Origin: Pelomonas lactea
Lineage (GTDB): Bacteria; Pseudomonadota; Gammaproteobacteria; Burkholderiales; Burkholderiaceae_C
NCBI RefSeq assembly: GCF_043555885.1
Contig: NZ_JBIGHX010000010.1
Location: 62,001-126,000 of the forward strand
DNA length: 64,000 nt
Direction of reading: 5' to 3'
Shown piece after piece: positions 1 to 8,297 of the stretch. The translations under genes were made by a program, and so were the position numbers. Under the pieces are notes generated by a model, which was not told the origin of the DNA, made no database searches, and was given only the letters and a program-made list of their open reading frames with translations. Positions within the stretch are counted from its first letter, which is position 1. Each line of letters starts with the position of its first letter.

Positions 1-123
1 CCTTTCGTGGAGCCCGGCGCCATCCTGCGCGGCGAGGTGCAGCACAACACCTTCCGCATCTACTGGCCGCTGGCCAGTGCGCACAGCTTTGCGCCGCAAG
101 GCGACATCCAGCGCTCACCCTGA
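1..123 (+). CDS. 3' end of an unidentified protein (partial)
   Basis: An open frame enters from the left edge and stops with TGA at 121-123. It gives the last 40 residues of a protein, including GAILRGEVQHN and FRIYWPL. I do not recognise the family from so short a piece. The composition is that of a normal coding tail (no low-complexity bias), and codon third positions are G/C rich like those of its neighbours. The following gene starts 94 bases later on the same strand. Confidence 0.55.
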   Translation, partial: PFVEPGAILRGEVQHNTFRIYWPLASAHSFAPQGDIQRSP

Positions 124-217
124 TTCGCGTGCCGCCTGGACGAGGGGGAAAAAGTCTACAAACTAGGGGGGTGCCGGCCAAAACGCGCACAATGCTGGGC
201 GATTTCCTGGCAGTTAC

Positions 218-865
218 ATGTTCACCGTCTACCTCCTCCGCCTCAGCGAGCCCACCCTGCAGCGCACGCGCTCGCTGCTGCTGAGGGCCGATGGCGTGGA
301 ACTGGCGGGCAGCAACTCCGTGCTGGGTGACGCGCTGGGCGAGCTGGCCGCGCTGGCGCCGGACATCGTCGCCTGCGACCTGCGCCTGACCGACAGCCAC
401 GCGATGCGCGTCGCCGCCGAGCTGGGCCGCCTGCCGGTGCGCCCGCAGCTGCTGCTGCTCACACCCACGGCCGACGACCTGCAGCTGTTCGCCGCGCTCA
501 GCGCCGGCGCCAATGCATACCACGTGGACGACGGCAGCGGCACCGGGCTGGTGGAGGCGCTGACGCGGCTGCACGAGCGCCGCGCCATGCTCAGCCCGCA
601 GCTGGCCCGTCAGGCGCTGGCGGCCTTCGGCATCGAGCGCAGCCCGCTGGCGCTGGCCCGCCAGGCCGCCGCCGCGCTGGACGCCACGCCCGCCGGCCGG
701 CAGATCGATCAGTCCACCCGCCACCTGCTGACGCTGCTGGCGCAAGGCCTGCTTCTGGCCGAGATCGCGACGCTGTGGAAACAGCATGTCGCCGACATCG
801 AAGGCCGCGTCTGGCGCCTGGTGCGGCTGCTGCACGTCCGCTCGCGCGAACTGCTGATCGCCTGA
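218..865 (+). CDS. NarL/LuxR-type response regulator with degenerate receiver
   Basis: This 215-residue protein has the layout of a NarL-family regulator: an N-terminal receiver-like domain (about 1-120) and a C-terminal LuxR-like helix-turn-helix (about 165-212). The phospho-acceptor position appears kept as Asp54 (IVACDLRL), and a Thr follows beta-4 (LLTPTADD). The paired acidic residues near the N-terminus are not evident (YLLRLSEPT). The invariant Lys after beta-5 is replaced in YHVDDGSG. The helix-turn-helix begins LTLLAQGLLLAEIA, a recognisable but diverged form of the LuxR signature. It may be an atypical, possibly phosphorylation-independent DNA-binding protein. No histidine kinase is adjacent, and the target is unknown. 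Confidence 0.7.
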   Translation: MFTVYLLRLSEPTLQRTRSLLLRADGVELAGSNSVLGDALGELAALAPDIVACDLRLTDSHAMRVAAELGRLPVRPQLLLLTPTADDLQLFAALSAGANAYHVDDGSGTGLVEALTRLHERRAMLSPQLARQALAAFGIERSPLALARQAAAALDATPAGRQIDQSTRHLLTLLAQGLLLAEIATLWKQHVADIEGRVWRLVRLLHVRSRELLIA

Positions 866-886
866 CCCGGCGCTCGGCCGGAACAC

Positions 887-1516
887 TCAGCCCGCGATCG
901 GCACCGTGTCGATGAAGCTCTGACGCTGGGACAGCTTGTCCATGTGGCGCGCCAGGTTGGGGTAGTCGTCGCGCCAGGCGATGTCCGGGAAGCGGAACTC
1001 CAGCCAGCCCAGGGCGCAGCCCACCGAGATGTCGGCCAGCGAGAAATGGTTGCCCGAGCACCAGGCCTTGTCGCCCAGGCCCTGGCTCATCGCCGCCAGC
1101 GCGGCGTTGACCTTGCCGAGCTGGCGGTCAATCCAGGCCGGGCTGCGCTGCTCGGCGGTGCGGTGGGCCCAGGTGCGCTCCATGCGGGCCAGGATGCCGG
1201 CGTCCATGATGCCGTCGGCCAGCGCCTCCCAGGTGCGCACCTCGCAGCGCTCGCGACCGCGCTCGGGGATGAGCTTGCCCACCGGCGACAGCGTGTCCAC
1301 GTACTCGACGATGACGCGCGAGTCGAACACCGCGCCGGTGATGGAGTCCTGGCCTTCCATGACCAGGCAGGGCACCTTGCCCAGCGGGTTCATCTTCAGG
1401 ATGGCGTCGCTGCCCCAGACGTCTTCGAGCACCAGCTGGTAGTCGAGCTTCTTCTCGGCCATCACGATGCGCACCTTGCGCACGTAAGGGCTGGTGAGCG
1501 AACCGATCAACTTCAT
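887..1516 (-). CDS. glutathione S-transferase family protein
   Basis: This cytosolic protein of about 209 residues has an N-terminal thioredoxin-like domain (MKLIGSLTSPYVRKVRIV, then NPLGKVPCLV with the cis-proline) and an all-helical C-terminal domain containing LADISVGCALGWLEF. Ser8 in SLTSPYVRK is a likely glutathione-activating residue. It would conjugate or reduce substrates with glutathione; the substrate cannot be read from sequence. I chose the ATG at 1516 because family members begin with MKLIG. An in-frame ATG at 1525 would add three residues. No strong ribosome binding site decides between them. An intrinsic terminator on the same strand lies upstream of the start, at 1591-1621. 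Confidence 0.88.
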   Translation of the reverse strand: MKLIGSLTSPYVRKVRIVMAEKKLDYQLVLEDVWGSDAILKMNPLGKVPCLVMEGQDSITGAVFDSRVIVEYVDTLSPVGKLIPERGRERCEVRTWEALADGIMDAGILARMERTWAHRTAEQRSPAWIDRQLGKVNAALAAMSQGLGDKAWCSGNHFSLADISVGCALGWLEFRFPDIAWRDDYPNLARHMDKLSQRQSFIDTVPIAG

Positions 1517-1590
1517 CGCGGTCATAGGGCAAACACGGGGGTCACAAGTCGAAACGATTCTAGCCAGCGGCCCTGGGCGGTCTGCCCGTG

Positions 1591-1621
1591 AAAAAGGCCT
1601 GTCGGCCCGGCCCGACAGGCC
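1591..1621 (-). terminator. intrinsic terminator upstream of the GST gene
   Basis: A perfect 10-bp stem (1596-1605 with 1612-1621, GGCCTGTCGG against CCGACAGGCC, 6-nt loop) is followed on the minus strand by five T (A-run at 1591-1595). This is a canonical Rho-independent terminator for leftward transcription. No minus-strand coding gene ends here; the next minus-strand feature is the GST start 66-75 bases downstream. It is therefore either a leader attenuator or the end of a short unannotated transcript. Confidence 0.6.
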
Positions 1622-1716
1622 CCAGGAAAGCAGGGGTTGCCGGCATCCGGGGCTGCCGCCAAAGTGTCGCCCGGCCCACTGCGGTAGACGGTGGCGTTCA
1701 CAGTCAGGGAGTTTCC

Positions 1717-2898
1717 ATGTCAGACCTTCAGGCCGCCGCCGACGCGGCCGCTTCGCCATCGCCCATCCAGGGGCCCCGTGTCCTCGAAATCCGCTTCACG
1801 GGGTCGGGCAGCGAGTACTTCCGCATCTGGTCGGTCAACCTGCTGCTCATCCTCGTGACGCTGGGGCTGTACCTGCCGTTCGCGAAGGCGCGGCGCATCC
1901 GCTACTTCTATGCCAACACGCTGGTGGACGGCCAGGCGCTGAGCTTCCACGGCAACCCGTGGAAGATGTTCCGCGGCTTCGTGCTGCTGGTGGTGCTGAT
2001 GGCCGCCTACACCGGCGCCGGCAAGGTGTCGGCCGGCGCGGCGTTCGTGGCCTTCCTGATCCTGTGCGCCGTGTGGCCGGCGCTGTGGCGCGCGTCGCTG
2101 CAGTTCCGCCTGGGCAACACCAGCTGGCGCGGGCTGCGCATGCGCTTCGAGGGTTCGATGAGTGGCGCCTATCTTGCTTGCGCGCCCAGCTATCTACCGG
2201 CCATGGCGCTGATTGGCGGTGCGGCGTTGCTGGGCGGCGAAGGCGCCGAGCTCGAGCACCAGCTCACACCAGCGACATGGCTTTATGCGGGCGGCGCTCT
2301 GTTCATGGCGCTGCTCGGCCCATGGTCGCTGGCGTTGTTCAAACGCTTCCAGCACAACGGCTATCGAATCGCCGACCAGCATTCGCGGATCCAGCTGTCG
2401 GGCGGTCAGATCTACCTGTTCGCGTTGAAGCTCGTCGGCATGTCTCTGCTGCCGATGTTCGTGGCCGGCGTCGTCGTGGCGCTGGTGGTGGGCGCGGCAA
2501 AGCTCATGGGGCTGCCGCGAGGCATCGGCGTGGTCTTCCTGACGCTGGGCGTCGTGCTGGGCTATGTCATCTACTTCGCCATGATTGCGCCGTATGCCGC
2601 CGCGCGGCTGCAGAACCTGGTGTGGAATGGCACGCGCAGCGAAGCGCTGGCGTTCAACAGCCGGCTCTCGTTCCGCTCGCTGTTGGCGCTGACGCTGAAG
2701 AACTGGCTGCTGACGCTGCTGACGCTGGGCCTGTATCGACCCTTCGCGGCAGTGTCGACGGCCCGGCTGCGCCTGGAGGCGGTCAGCATCGACTGCACCG
2801 GGGATCCGCTGGACTGGGTGACCGCCGCCACCGCTGGCCACGAGGACGCGACGGGTGACATCGCCGGCGACTTCTTCGGCATCGACATGGGGCTGTGA
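1717..2898 (+). CDS. DUF898 (YjgN-type) integral membrane protein
   Basis: This 393-residue protein of the YjgN/DUF898 family is predicted to sit in the inner membrane with about seven hydrophobic helices. It carries the repeated family signature in which a helix is followed by LGLYLPFAKARRIRYFY (near residue 50) and later LTLGLYRPFAAVSTARL (near 340). Family function is not established. The ATG at 1717 is preceded by CAGGGA at a suitable distance; an earlier in-frame start would cross the terminator hairpin. Its stop overlaps the start of the M48 protease gene by one base (TGATG), so the two proteins are translationally coupled and probably act together at the membrane. Confidence 0.85.
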   Translation: MSDLQAAADAAASPSPIQGPRVLEIRFTGSGSEYFRIWSVNLLLILVTLGLYLPFAKARRIRYFYANTLVDGQALSFHGNPWKMFRGFVLLVVLMAAYTGAGKVSAGAAFVAFLILCAVWPALWRASLQFRLGNTSWRGLRMRFEGSMSGAYLACAPSYLPAMALIGGAALLGGEGAELEHQLTPATWLYAGGALFMALLGPWSLALFKRFQHNGYRIADQHSRIQLSGGQIYLFALKLVGMSLLPMFVAGVVVALVVGAAKLMGLPRGIGVVFLTLGVVLGYVIYFAMIAPYAAARLQNLVWNGTRSEALAFNSRLSFRSLLALTLKNWLLTLLTLGLYRPFAAVSTARLRLEAVSIDCTGDPLDWVTAATAGHEDATGDIAGDFFGIDMGL

Positions 2899-3923
2899 TG
2901 GGCGACGCGCCGCGCCTGGCTGCCGAGTGGTTCGACGGCCGCAGCGCCCGCGGGCGGCTGGTGGACGTGTGGGTCGACGGCGCGACGCTGCATTTCGGCG
3001 ACCACAGCGCGCCGCTGTCCGGCCTCACCTGGCCCGAGCGGCAGCGCCACGGCCAACGCCAGATCCTGCTGCCGGGTGGCGGGCTGCTGAGCTTTGCCGA
3101 CGCGCCGGCCTTCGATGCGTGGGCCCAGGCCTCGGGCCGTGGCGACAGCCTCGTCGTGCGCTGGCAGCAGAGCTGGCGGCTGGCGGCGCTGTCGCTGCTG
3201 CTGCTGGTGGCCGGCCTGGCCGCTGGCTACCGCTGGGGGTTGCCGTGGGCCGTCGACCGGGCGGTGGACGTGCTGCCGGCCTCGGTCGAGCAGCGCCTGG
3301 GCGAGCAGGTGCTGGCGGGGCTGGAGGGCGACTGGCTCAAGCCCAGCCGGCTGACGGCCGCGCAGCAGCGCGCCTGGCGCGAGCGCTGGGCCGCTGCGCT
3401 GGACGCCGCCCGCGCCAGCGGCCGCACGCCGCTGCCGGCGCGCTACGAGATCCACATCCGCGACGGCGGCAAGTCGCTGGGGCCCAACGCGTTCGCGCTG
3501 CCGGGCGGCGACATCGTCATCACCGACGCGCTGCTGGAGCTGTTGGCCGACGAGCCCGACGCCGTCATGACCGTGCTGGCCCACGAGCTGGGCCATGTGC
3601 AGCACCGCCATGGCTTGCGGCTGATGCTGCGCGCGGGCGCGGTGGGCATCGTCGCGACGGTCATCGTGGGCGACTTCTCGTCGCTGCTGGCCGCCGCGCC
3701 GGCGCTGCTGGCGAGCAATGCCTACTCGCGCGACAACGAGCGCGAGGCCGATCTGTACGGCCGCACGCTGGCCCGCGCCGGCGGCGTGGACACGTCGCGC
3801 ATGGCCGTGTTTTTCGAGCGCCTGGCCAAGAAGCATGCGAGCGTGAGCGACAACCCCGTGGCCATCGCGATCTCGACGCACCCGGCGGACGCGGAGCGCG
3901 TGAGGTTCTTCAGCGAACCCTGA
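2898..3923 (+). CDS. M48 family membrane metalloprotease
   Basis: This 341-residue protein is a zinc metallopeptidase of family M48 (HtpX/Oma1/BepA-like). His229, Glu230 and His233 form the HELGH zinc motif in VLAHELGHVQHRHG. A third ligand, Glu281, lies in NEREADLYG. A transmembrane helix spans about 95-117, and a second hydrophobic segment follows the active site (about 243-272). The N-terminal 90 residues are a small soluble domain of unknown role. It starts within the stop codon of the DUF898 gene, so co-translation is likely. A role in membrane-protein quality control is inferred from the family. A weak terminator-like hairpin lies downstream. Confidence 0.87.
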   Translation: MGDAPRLAAEWFDGRSARGRLVDVWVDGATLHFGDHSAPLSGLTWPERQRHGQRQILLPGGGLLSFADAPAFDAWAQASGRGDSLVVRWQQSWRLAALSLLLLVAGLAAGYRWGLPWAVDRAVDVLPASVEQRLGEQVLAGLEGDWLKPSRLTAAQQRAWRERWAAALDAARASGRTPLPARYEIHIRDGGKSLGPNAFALPGGDIVITDALLELLADEPDAVMTVLAHELGHVQHRHGLRLMLRAGAVGIVATVIVGDFSSLLAAAPALLASNAYSRDNEREADLYGRTLARAGGVDTSRMAVFFERLAKKHASVSDNPVAIAISTHPADAERVRFFSEP

Positions 3924-3931
3924 CCCCGCGA

Positions 3932-3963
3932 ACGCCGGTGGGTCGCCGGCCGGCGTGACTTTT
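3932..3963 (+). terminator. weak terminator after the DUF898-M48 pair
   Basis: A 7-bp stem (ACGCCGG at 3932-3938 with CCGGCGT at 3950-3956) is followed three bases later by TTTT. It lies between the protease stop and the purB start, so it may separate the two transcripts. The loop is long and the T-run short. Confidence 0.4.
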
Positions 3964-3998
3964 AGAATGCCGGGTTTTCCACGACCCGCCGGCCTGCC

Positions 3999-5375
3999 AT
4001 GACCACCACCGACTACTCCGCCATCAGCGCCCTCTCGCCGCTGGACGGCCGCTATGCCGCCAAGGTCGCGGCGCTGCGCCCGCTGCTGTCCGAGTTCGGC
4101 CTGATGCACCGCCGCGTGCAGGTCGAGGTGGAGTGGTTCATTGCGCTCAGCGATGCCGGTTTCAAGGAGTTCAAGCCGCTGAGCAGCGCTGCGCGCAGCC
4201 GCCTGCGCCGCCTGGTGAAGAAGTTCTCCGAGGCCGACGCCGAGGCCATCAAGGCCATCGAGCGCACCACCAACCACGACGTGAAGGCCGTGGAGTACTG
4301 GATCAAGCGCAGCTTCGCCGGCCACGCCGAGCTGGAGGCCGCCGGCGAGTTCGTGCACTTCGCCTGCACCAGCGAGGACATCAACAACACCAGCCACGCG
4401 CTGATGCTGAAGGCCGCGCGCGACGAGGTCATGCTGCCGGCGCTGGACGGCATCATCGAGAAGCTGCGCGGCATGGCGCACCAGTTCGCGGCCATCCCGA
4501 TGCTGTCCCGCACGCACGGCCAGACGGCCAGCCCGACGACGGTGGGCAAGGAGATCGCCAACGTCGTGGCCCGCCTGCAGACGGCGCGCACGCGCATCGC
4601 CGCCGTGAAGCCGCTGGCCAAGATGAACGGCGCGGTCGGCAACTTCAACGCCCACCTGTCGGCCTGGCCCCGCCACGACTGGGAGGCGTTCAGCAAGAGC
4701 GTCATCGAGAAGCAGCTGAAGCTGACGTTCAACCCGTACACCATCCAGATCGAGCCGCACGACTACATGGCCGAGCTGTTCGACGCGTTCACGCGCGCCA
4801 ACACCATCCTCATCGACTGGGCGCGTGACGTCTGGGGCTACATCTCGCTGGGCTACTTCAAGCAGAAGACCAAGGCGGGCGAGATCGGCAGCTCGACGAT
4901 GCCGCACAAGGTCAACCCCATCGACTTCGAGAACGCCGAAGGCAACTTCGGCCTGGCCAGCGCCGTGCTGACGCACCTGAGCCAGAAGCTGCCGGTGAGC
5001 CGCTGGCAGCGCGACCTGACCGACTCCACCGTGCTGCGCAACATGGGCGTGGGCCTGGGCTACGCGCTGCTGGGCTACGACTCGCTGGCCAAGGGCCTCT
5101 CCAAGCTGGAAGTCAACGAAGCCGCGCTGGCCGACGACCTCGACGCCGCCTGGGAAGTGCTGGCCGAGCCCATCCAGACCGTGATGCGCCGCTTCGGCCT
5201 GCCCAACCCCTACGAGCAGCTCAAGGAGCTGACGCGCGGCAAGGCCATCACGCAGGAATCCATCCGCGCCTTCATCGAAGGCCTGGACCTGCCCAAGGCC
5301 GAGAAGGCGCGGCTGCTGAAGATGACGCCGGGGTCTTACACCGGCATTGCGCAGGACCTGGCAAAGCGAATCTAA
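3999..5375 (+). CDS. purB: adenylosuccinate lyase
   Basis: PurB (458 residues, usual length for the gammaproteobacterial/betaproteobacterial form) catalyses two fumarate-releasing steps in purine synthesis: SAICAR to AICAR and adenylosuccinate to AMP. The N-terminus contains LSPLDGRYA. The fumarase/aspartase superfamily signature GSSTMPHKVNP lies at about 297-307 with the catalytic loop Ser298-Ser299. RTTNHDVKAVEYW and CTSEDINN supply substrate-binding residues, and RTHGQTASPTT carries the catalytic His region. It is a housekeeping gene standing alone; the tandem hairpin repeat begins directly after its stop. Confidence 0.97.
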   Translation: MTTTDYSAISALSPLDGRYAAKVAALRPLLSEFGLMHRRVQVEVEWFIALSDAGFKEFKPLSSAARSRLRRLVKKFSEADAEAIKAIERTTNHDVKAVEYWIKRSFAGHAELEAAGEFVHFACTSEDINNTSHALMLKAARDEVMLPALDGIIEKLRGMAHQFAAIPMLSRTHGQTASPTTVGKEIANVVARLQTARTRIAAVKPLAKMNGAVGNFNAHLSAWPRHDWEAFSKSVIEKQLKLTFNPYTIQIEPHDYMAELFDAFTRANTILIDWARDVWGYISLGYFKQKTKAGEIGSSTMPHKVNPIDFENAEGNFGLASAVLTHLSQKLPVSRWQRDLTDSTVLRNMGVGLGYALLGYDSLAKGLSKLEVNEAALADDLDAAWEVLAEPIQTVMRRFGLPNPYEQLKELTRGKAITQESIRAFIEGLDLPKAEKARLLKMTPGSYTGIAQDLAKRI

Positions 5376-5376
5376 G

Positions 5377-5490
5377 GGCTTTGCGGGACAGACCGCCCGA
5401 GCGAAGCGAGTAGCTCTGTCCCCACCTGATCAGAGTTGGCTTTGCGGGACAGACCGCCCGAGCGAAGCGAGTAGCTCCGTCCCCCACTGA
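5377..5490. repeat. two tandem copies of a 61-bp hairpin repeat
   Basis: Two direct copies with a period of 61 bp start at 5377 and 5438, between the convergent purB and GNAT genes. Each copy starts GGCTTTGCGGGACAGACC and holds an inverted repeat: GGGACAGA at 5385-5392 with TCTGTCCC at 5415-5422, and GGGACAGA at 5446-5453 with TCCGTCCC at 5476-5483. The only change in the second stem (T to C) still allows a G-U pair on one strand. The copies diverge slightly near their right ends. Probable role: bidirectional transcription end or mRNA 3' protection. Confidence 0.85.
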
Positions 5491-6024
5491 TCAAAGCGCC
5501 AGCCGGAACACTCTCGAGGGCTCGTTGTAGCCCTCGAGCTGTTCCTGGCCCTGCTCGATGAAGCCCAGCTTGGCGAGCAGCGCCACGCTGGGCGGGTTGT
5601 CCAGCGCCGTGATGGCCATCAGCGTCTTCCAGCCCAGCGCGTCGCGTGCATGCGCCACGCAGCCGCGGGCCGCCTCCAGCGCATAGCCGCGGCCCTCGTG
5701 CTCGGCCAGCAGCGCGTAGCCGATGTCCGGCTCCGGCAGCGCCGGCCGCTTGAACAGCCCGCACATGCCGACCAGCGTGCCATCGTCGCGGCGCTCGACC
5801 GCCCAGAAGCCGTGGCCCAGCTCGCGGTAGGCCTTGAACAGCCGGCCTTCGGCCCAGGCGAGCGCGTCGTCCAGCGTTCGCACGCCGGGATCGTTGATGT
5901 TGCGCAGCCAGCCGGGCTCGTTGACGAGGCGCAGCAGGAAGGGGGCGTCTTGCGGTGTGAATTCACGCAGCGCCAGGCGTTGGGTGTCCAGGATATGCAT
6001 GAGGCCAGACAATAAACGGTTCAT
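5491..6024 (-). CDS. GNAT family N-acetyltransferase (RimJ-like)
   Basis: This 177-residue protein has the acetyltransferase fold of the ribosomal-protein/aminoacyl acceptor group (Acetyltransf_3). It opens with LDTQRLALREFTPQDAPFLL. LLAEHEGRGYALEAARG is the acetyl-CoA pyrophosphate-binding motif, and NPPSVALLAKLGF is the conserved C-terminal helix. It transfers acetyl from acetyl-CoA to an amine; the acceptor is unknown. The ATG at 6024 has GGAG eight bases upstream; an internal ATG at 6000 is the alternative start. It is divergent from the GGDEF-EAL gene, with 47 bases between start codons. Confidence 0.88.
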   Translation of the reverse strand: MNRLLSGLMHILDTQRLALREFTPQDAPFLLRLVNEPGWLRNINDPGVRTLDDALAWAEGRLFKAYRELGHGFWAVERRDDGTLVGMCGLFKRPALPEPDIGYALLAEHEGRGYALEAARGCVAHARDALGWKTLMAITALDNPPSVALLAKLGFIEQGQEQLEGYNEPSRVFRLAL

Positions 6025-6071
6025 GCCCTGATACTCCGCCGCCCTTCCGTTCGACGCTTGCAGACGCCTTC

Positions 6072-8297
6072 ATGAGCCTTGCGCCCGACCCCAGCGACAA
6101 CCCCGCGCTCAGCCAGGCGTTGCGGGAGCTGGATGTCATCCTGGCCAATGCCGGCGTGGGCGTGGTGTACGTGAAGGCCCGCACGCTGGTGCGCTGCAAC
6201 CAGCGCTACGCCGAGATCTACGGCTTCGCCAGCCCCGAGGCCGCCACCGGGCGCAGCAGCATCGAGCTCTACGAGAGCGAGGACGAGGCGCGCAGCCTGG
6301 GCCGCCGCGCCTACCCGCTGCTGGCCGCGGGCGAGACCTTCCGCAGTGAGCAGCTGATGCGGCGCCAGAACGGCGAGCTGTTCTGGGCCCACCTGACCGG
6401 CCGCCTCATCGACGCCGCCGACCCGGCCGCGGGCTCCATCTGGATCGTCGACGACATCCACGAGCGCAAGCTGGCCGACGCCGCGCTGGCCGACCTGCAT
6501 GCCGAGCAGCAGCTCATCCTCGACCATGCGATGGTGGGCATCGTGTTCCTGCGCGGCCGCCGCGTGACGCGCTGCAACCGCGCGTTCGAGCAGCTGTTCG
6601 GCTACGGCCCTGGCGAGCTGGACGGCCAGCTGTCGCGCGCCTGGTATCTCAGCGACGAGGCCTGGAAGGCCGCGGGCGACCTCTGCTACGAGCCGCTGTC
6701 CAAGGGCGAGTCCTTCCATGGCGAGATGCTGCTGGGCCGGCGCGACGGCACGGCCGTCTGGTGCGAGGTGCGCAGCAAGGCCATCGACCGCAGCGACCTG
6801 TCGCGCGGCTCCATCTGGATCACGCAGGACATCACGCTGCGCAAGCAGGCCGAGCAGGAGATGGCCCGCACCAAGGCTCAGCTGGAGGCGCTGGTGGCGC
6901 AGCGTACCGAGCAGCTCAGCCAGACCGTCGAGGCGCTGGAGCTCAAGATTGCCGAGCAGCAGGCCGCCGAGGCGCGCGCCGAGCGGCTGGCGCTCTTCGA
7001 CGGCCTGACCGGCCTGCCCAACCGCCTGCTGCTGGCCGACCGCGCCAGCCAGGCCATCGACATCGCGCGCCGCGGCGACGAGCCGCTGGCCGTGCTGTTC
7101 CTGGACCTGGACCACTTCAAGAACGTCAATGACTCGCTGGGCCACCGCGTCGGCGACAGCCTGCTGACCCAGCTCGCCGCCCGCCTGCGCGGCGCCGTGC
7201 GCGAGCAGGACACCGTGGCCCGCACCGGCGGCGACGAGTTCGTGCTGGTGCTGCCGCTGACCGACATCGCCGGCGCCGCCCACCTCGCCACCAAGCTGAT
7301 GGCGCTGGCCAGCGCGCCCTTCCAGGTGGAGGGGCAGGAGCTGACCGTCACGCCGTCCATGGGCATCGCGATGTTCCCGACCGACGGCGACGACTTCGAC
7401 ACGCTGTGCAAGTGCGCCGACGCGGCCATGTACCGCGCCAAGAAGGACGGCCGCAACGCCTACCGCTTCTTCACGAGCGAGATGCAGGCGCAATCGGCCC
7501 GCGCGCTGCTGCTGGAGAACGCGCTGCGCCGCGCGCAGGAGCGCGGCCAGCTCAGCCTGCACTACCAGCCGCAGCTCGCGCTGGACGCCGATGGCGACAG
7601 CCGCGTCGTCGGCGCCGAGGCGCTGCTGCGCTGGCAGCACCCGGAGCTGGGCTGGGTGTCGCCCGCCGAGTTCATCCCCATCGCCGAGGCGTCCGGGCTC
7701 ATCCTGCCCATCGGTGAATGGGTGCTGCAGGAGGCGCTGCAACAGCTGCGCCGCTGGGACGACGCCGGCCTGCCCGAGCTGTCCATGGCCGTGAACCTGT
7801 CGGCCGTGCAGTTCCGCCACGACGACCTGCCCGAGCTCGTCGAGCGCGTGCTGGCCGACGTGGGCATGCCTGCCGAGCGGCTGGAGCTGGAGCTGACCGA
7901 GGGCGCCGCGATGGACAATCCCAGCGTCGCCATCACGGTGATGAACGAGCTGCACGAGCGCGGCGTGCGGTTGTCCATCGACGACTTCGGCACCGGCTAC
8001 TCGTCGCTGGCCTACCTGAAGAAGTTCCGCGTCAGCAAGCTCAAGATCGACCAGTCCTTCGTGCGCGACCTGACCGATGACGCCGAGGACCGCGCCATCG
8101 TCGACGCCGTCATCCGCATGGCCGGTGCCCTGGGTCTGCAGACGCTGGCCGAGGGCGTCGAGACCGACGGCCAGCTCGCCTTCCTGCGCCGCCAGGGCTG
8201 CCAGGCAGTGCAGGGCTACCTGTTCAGCCGCCCGCTGACGGCCGACGCCTTTGCAGAATTCGTCCTCGCCCAGACCGCCCCTCTCTCCGCTTACTGA
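6072..8297 (+). CDS. PAS-PAS-GGDEF-EAL c-di-GMP enzyme
   Basis: This 741-residue cytosolic protein has two N-terminal PAS domains (about 15-140 and 145-265), a short coiled-coil linker (about 262-305), a GGDEF domain with intact GGDEF at 386-390, and an EAL domain with E516-A517-L518 plus DDFGTGYSSLAYL. The RxxD inhibitory site is present (REQD at 377-380, five residues before GGDEF), so product inhibition of the cyclase is expected. Both catalytic halves look intact; the PAS domains would set which dominates. No transmembrane helix is evident. The stop codon overlaps the pyrF start by one base. Confidence 0.93.
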   Translation: MSLAPDPSDNPALSQALRELDVILANAGVGVVYVKARTLVRCNQRYAEIYGFASPEAATGRSSIELYESEDEARSLGRRAYPLLAAGETFRSEQLMRRQNGELFWAHLTGRLIDAADPAAGSIWIVDDIHERKLADAALADLHAEQQLILDHAMVGIVFLRGRRVTRCNRAFEQLFGYGPGELDGQLSRAWYLSDEAWKAAGDLCYEPLSKGESFHGEMLLGRRDGTAVWCEVRSKAIDRSDLSRGSIWITQDITLRKQAEQEMARTKAQLEALVAQRTEQLSQTVEALELKIAEQQAAEARAERLALFDGLTGLPNRLLLADRASQAIDIARRGDEPLAVLFLDLDHFKNVNDSLGHRVGDSLLTQLAARLRGAVREQDTVARTGGDEFVLVLPLTDIAGAAHLATKLMALASAPFQVEGQELTVTPSMGIAMFPTDGDDFDTLCKCADAAMYRAKKDGRNAYRFFTSEMQAQSARALLLENALRRAQERGQLSLHYQPQLALDADGDSRVVGAEALLRWQHPELGWVSPAEFIPIAEASGLILPIGEWVLQEALQQLRRWDDAGLPELSMAVNLSAVQFRHDDLPELVERVLADVGMPAERLELELTEGAAMDNPSVAITVMNELHERGVRLSIDDFGTGYSSLAYLKKFRVSKLKIDQSFVRDLTDDAEDRAIVDAVIRMAGALGLQTLAEGVETDGQLAFLRRQGCQAVQGYLFSRPLTADAFAEFVLAQTAPLSAY

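Noticed and set aside
2571..4976. An 801-codon open frame opposite the DUF898, M48 and purB genes
   Set aside because: It covers three recognised genes in antisense and has no motif.
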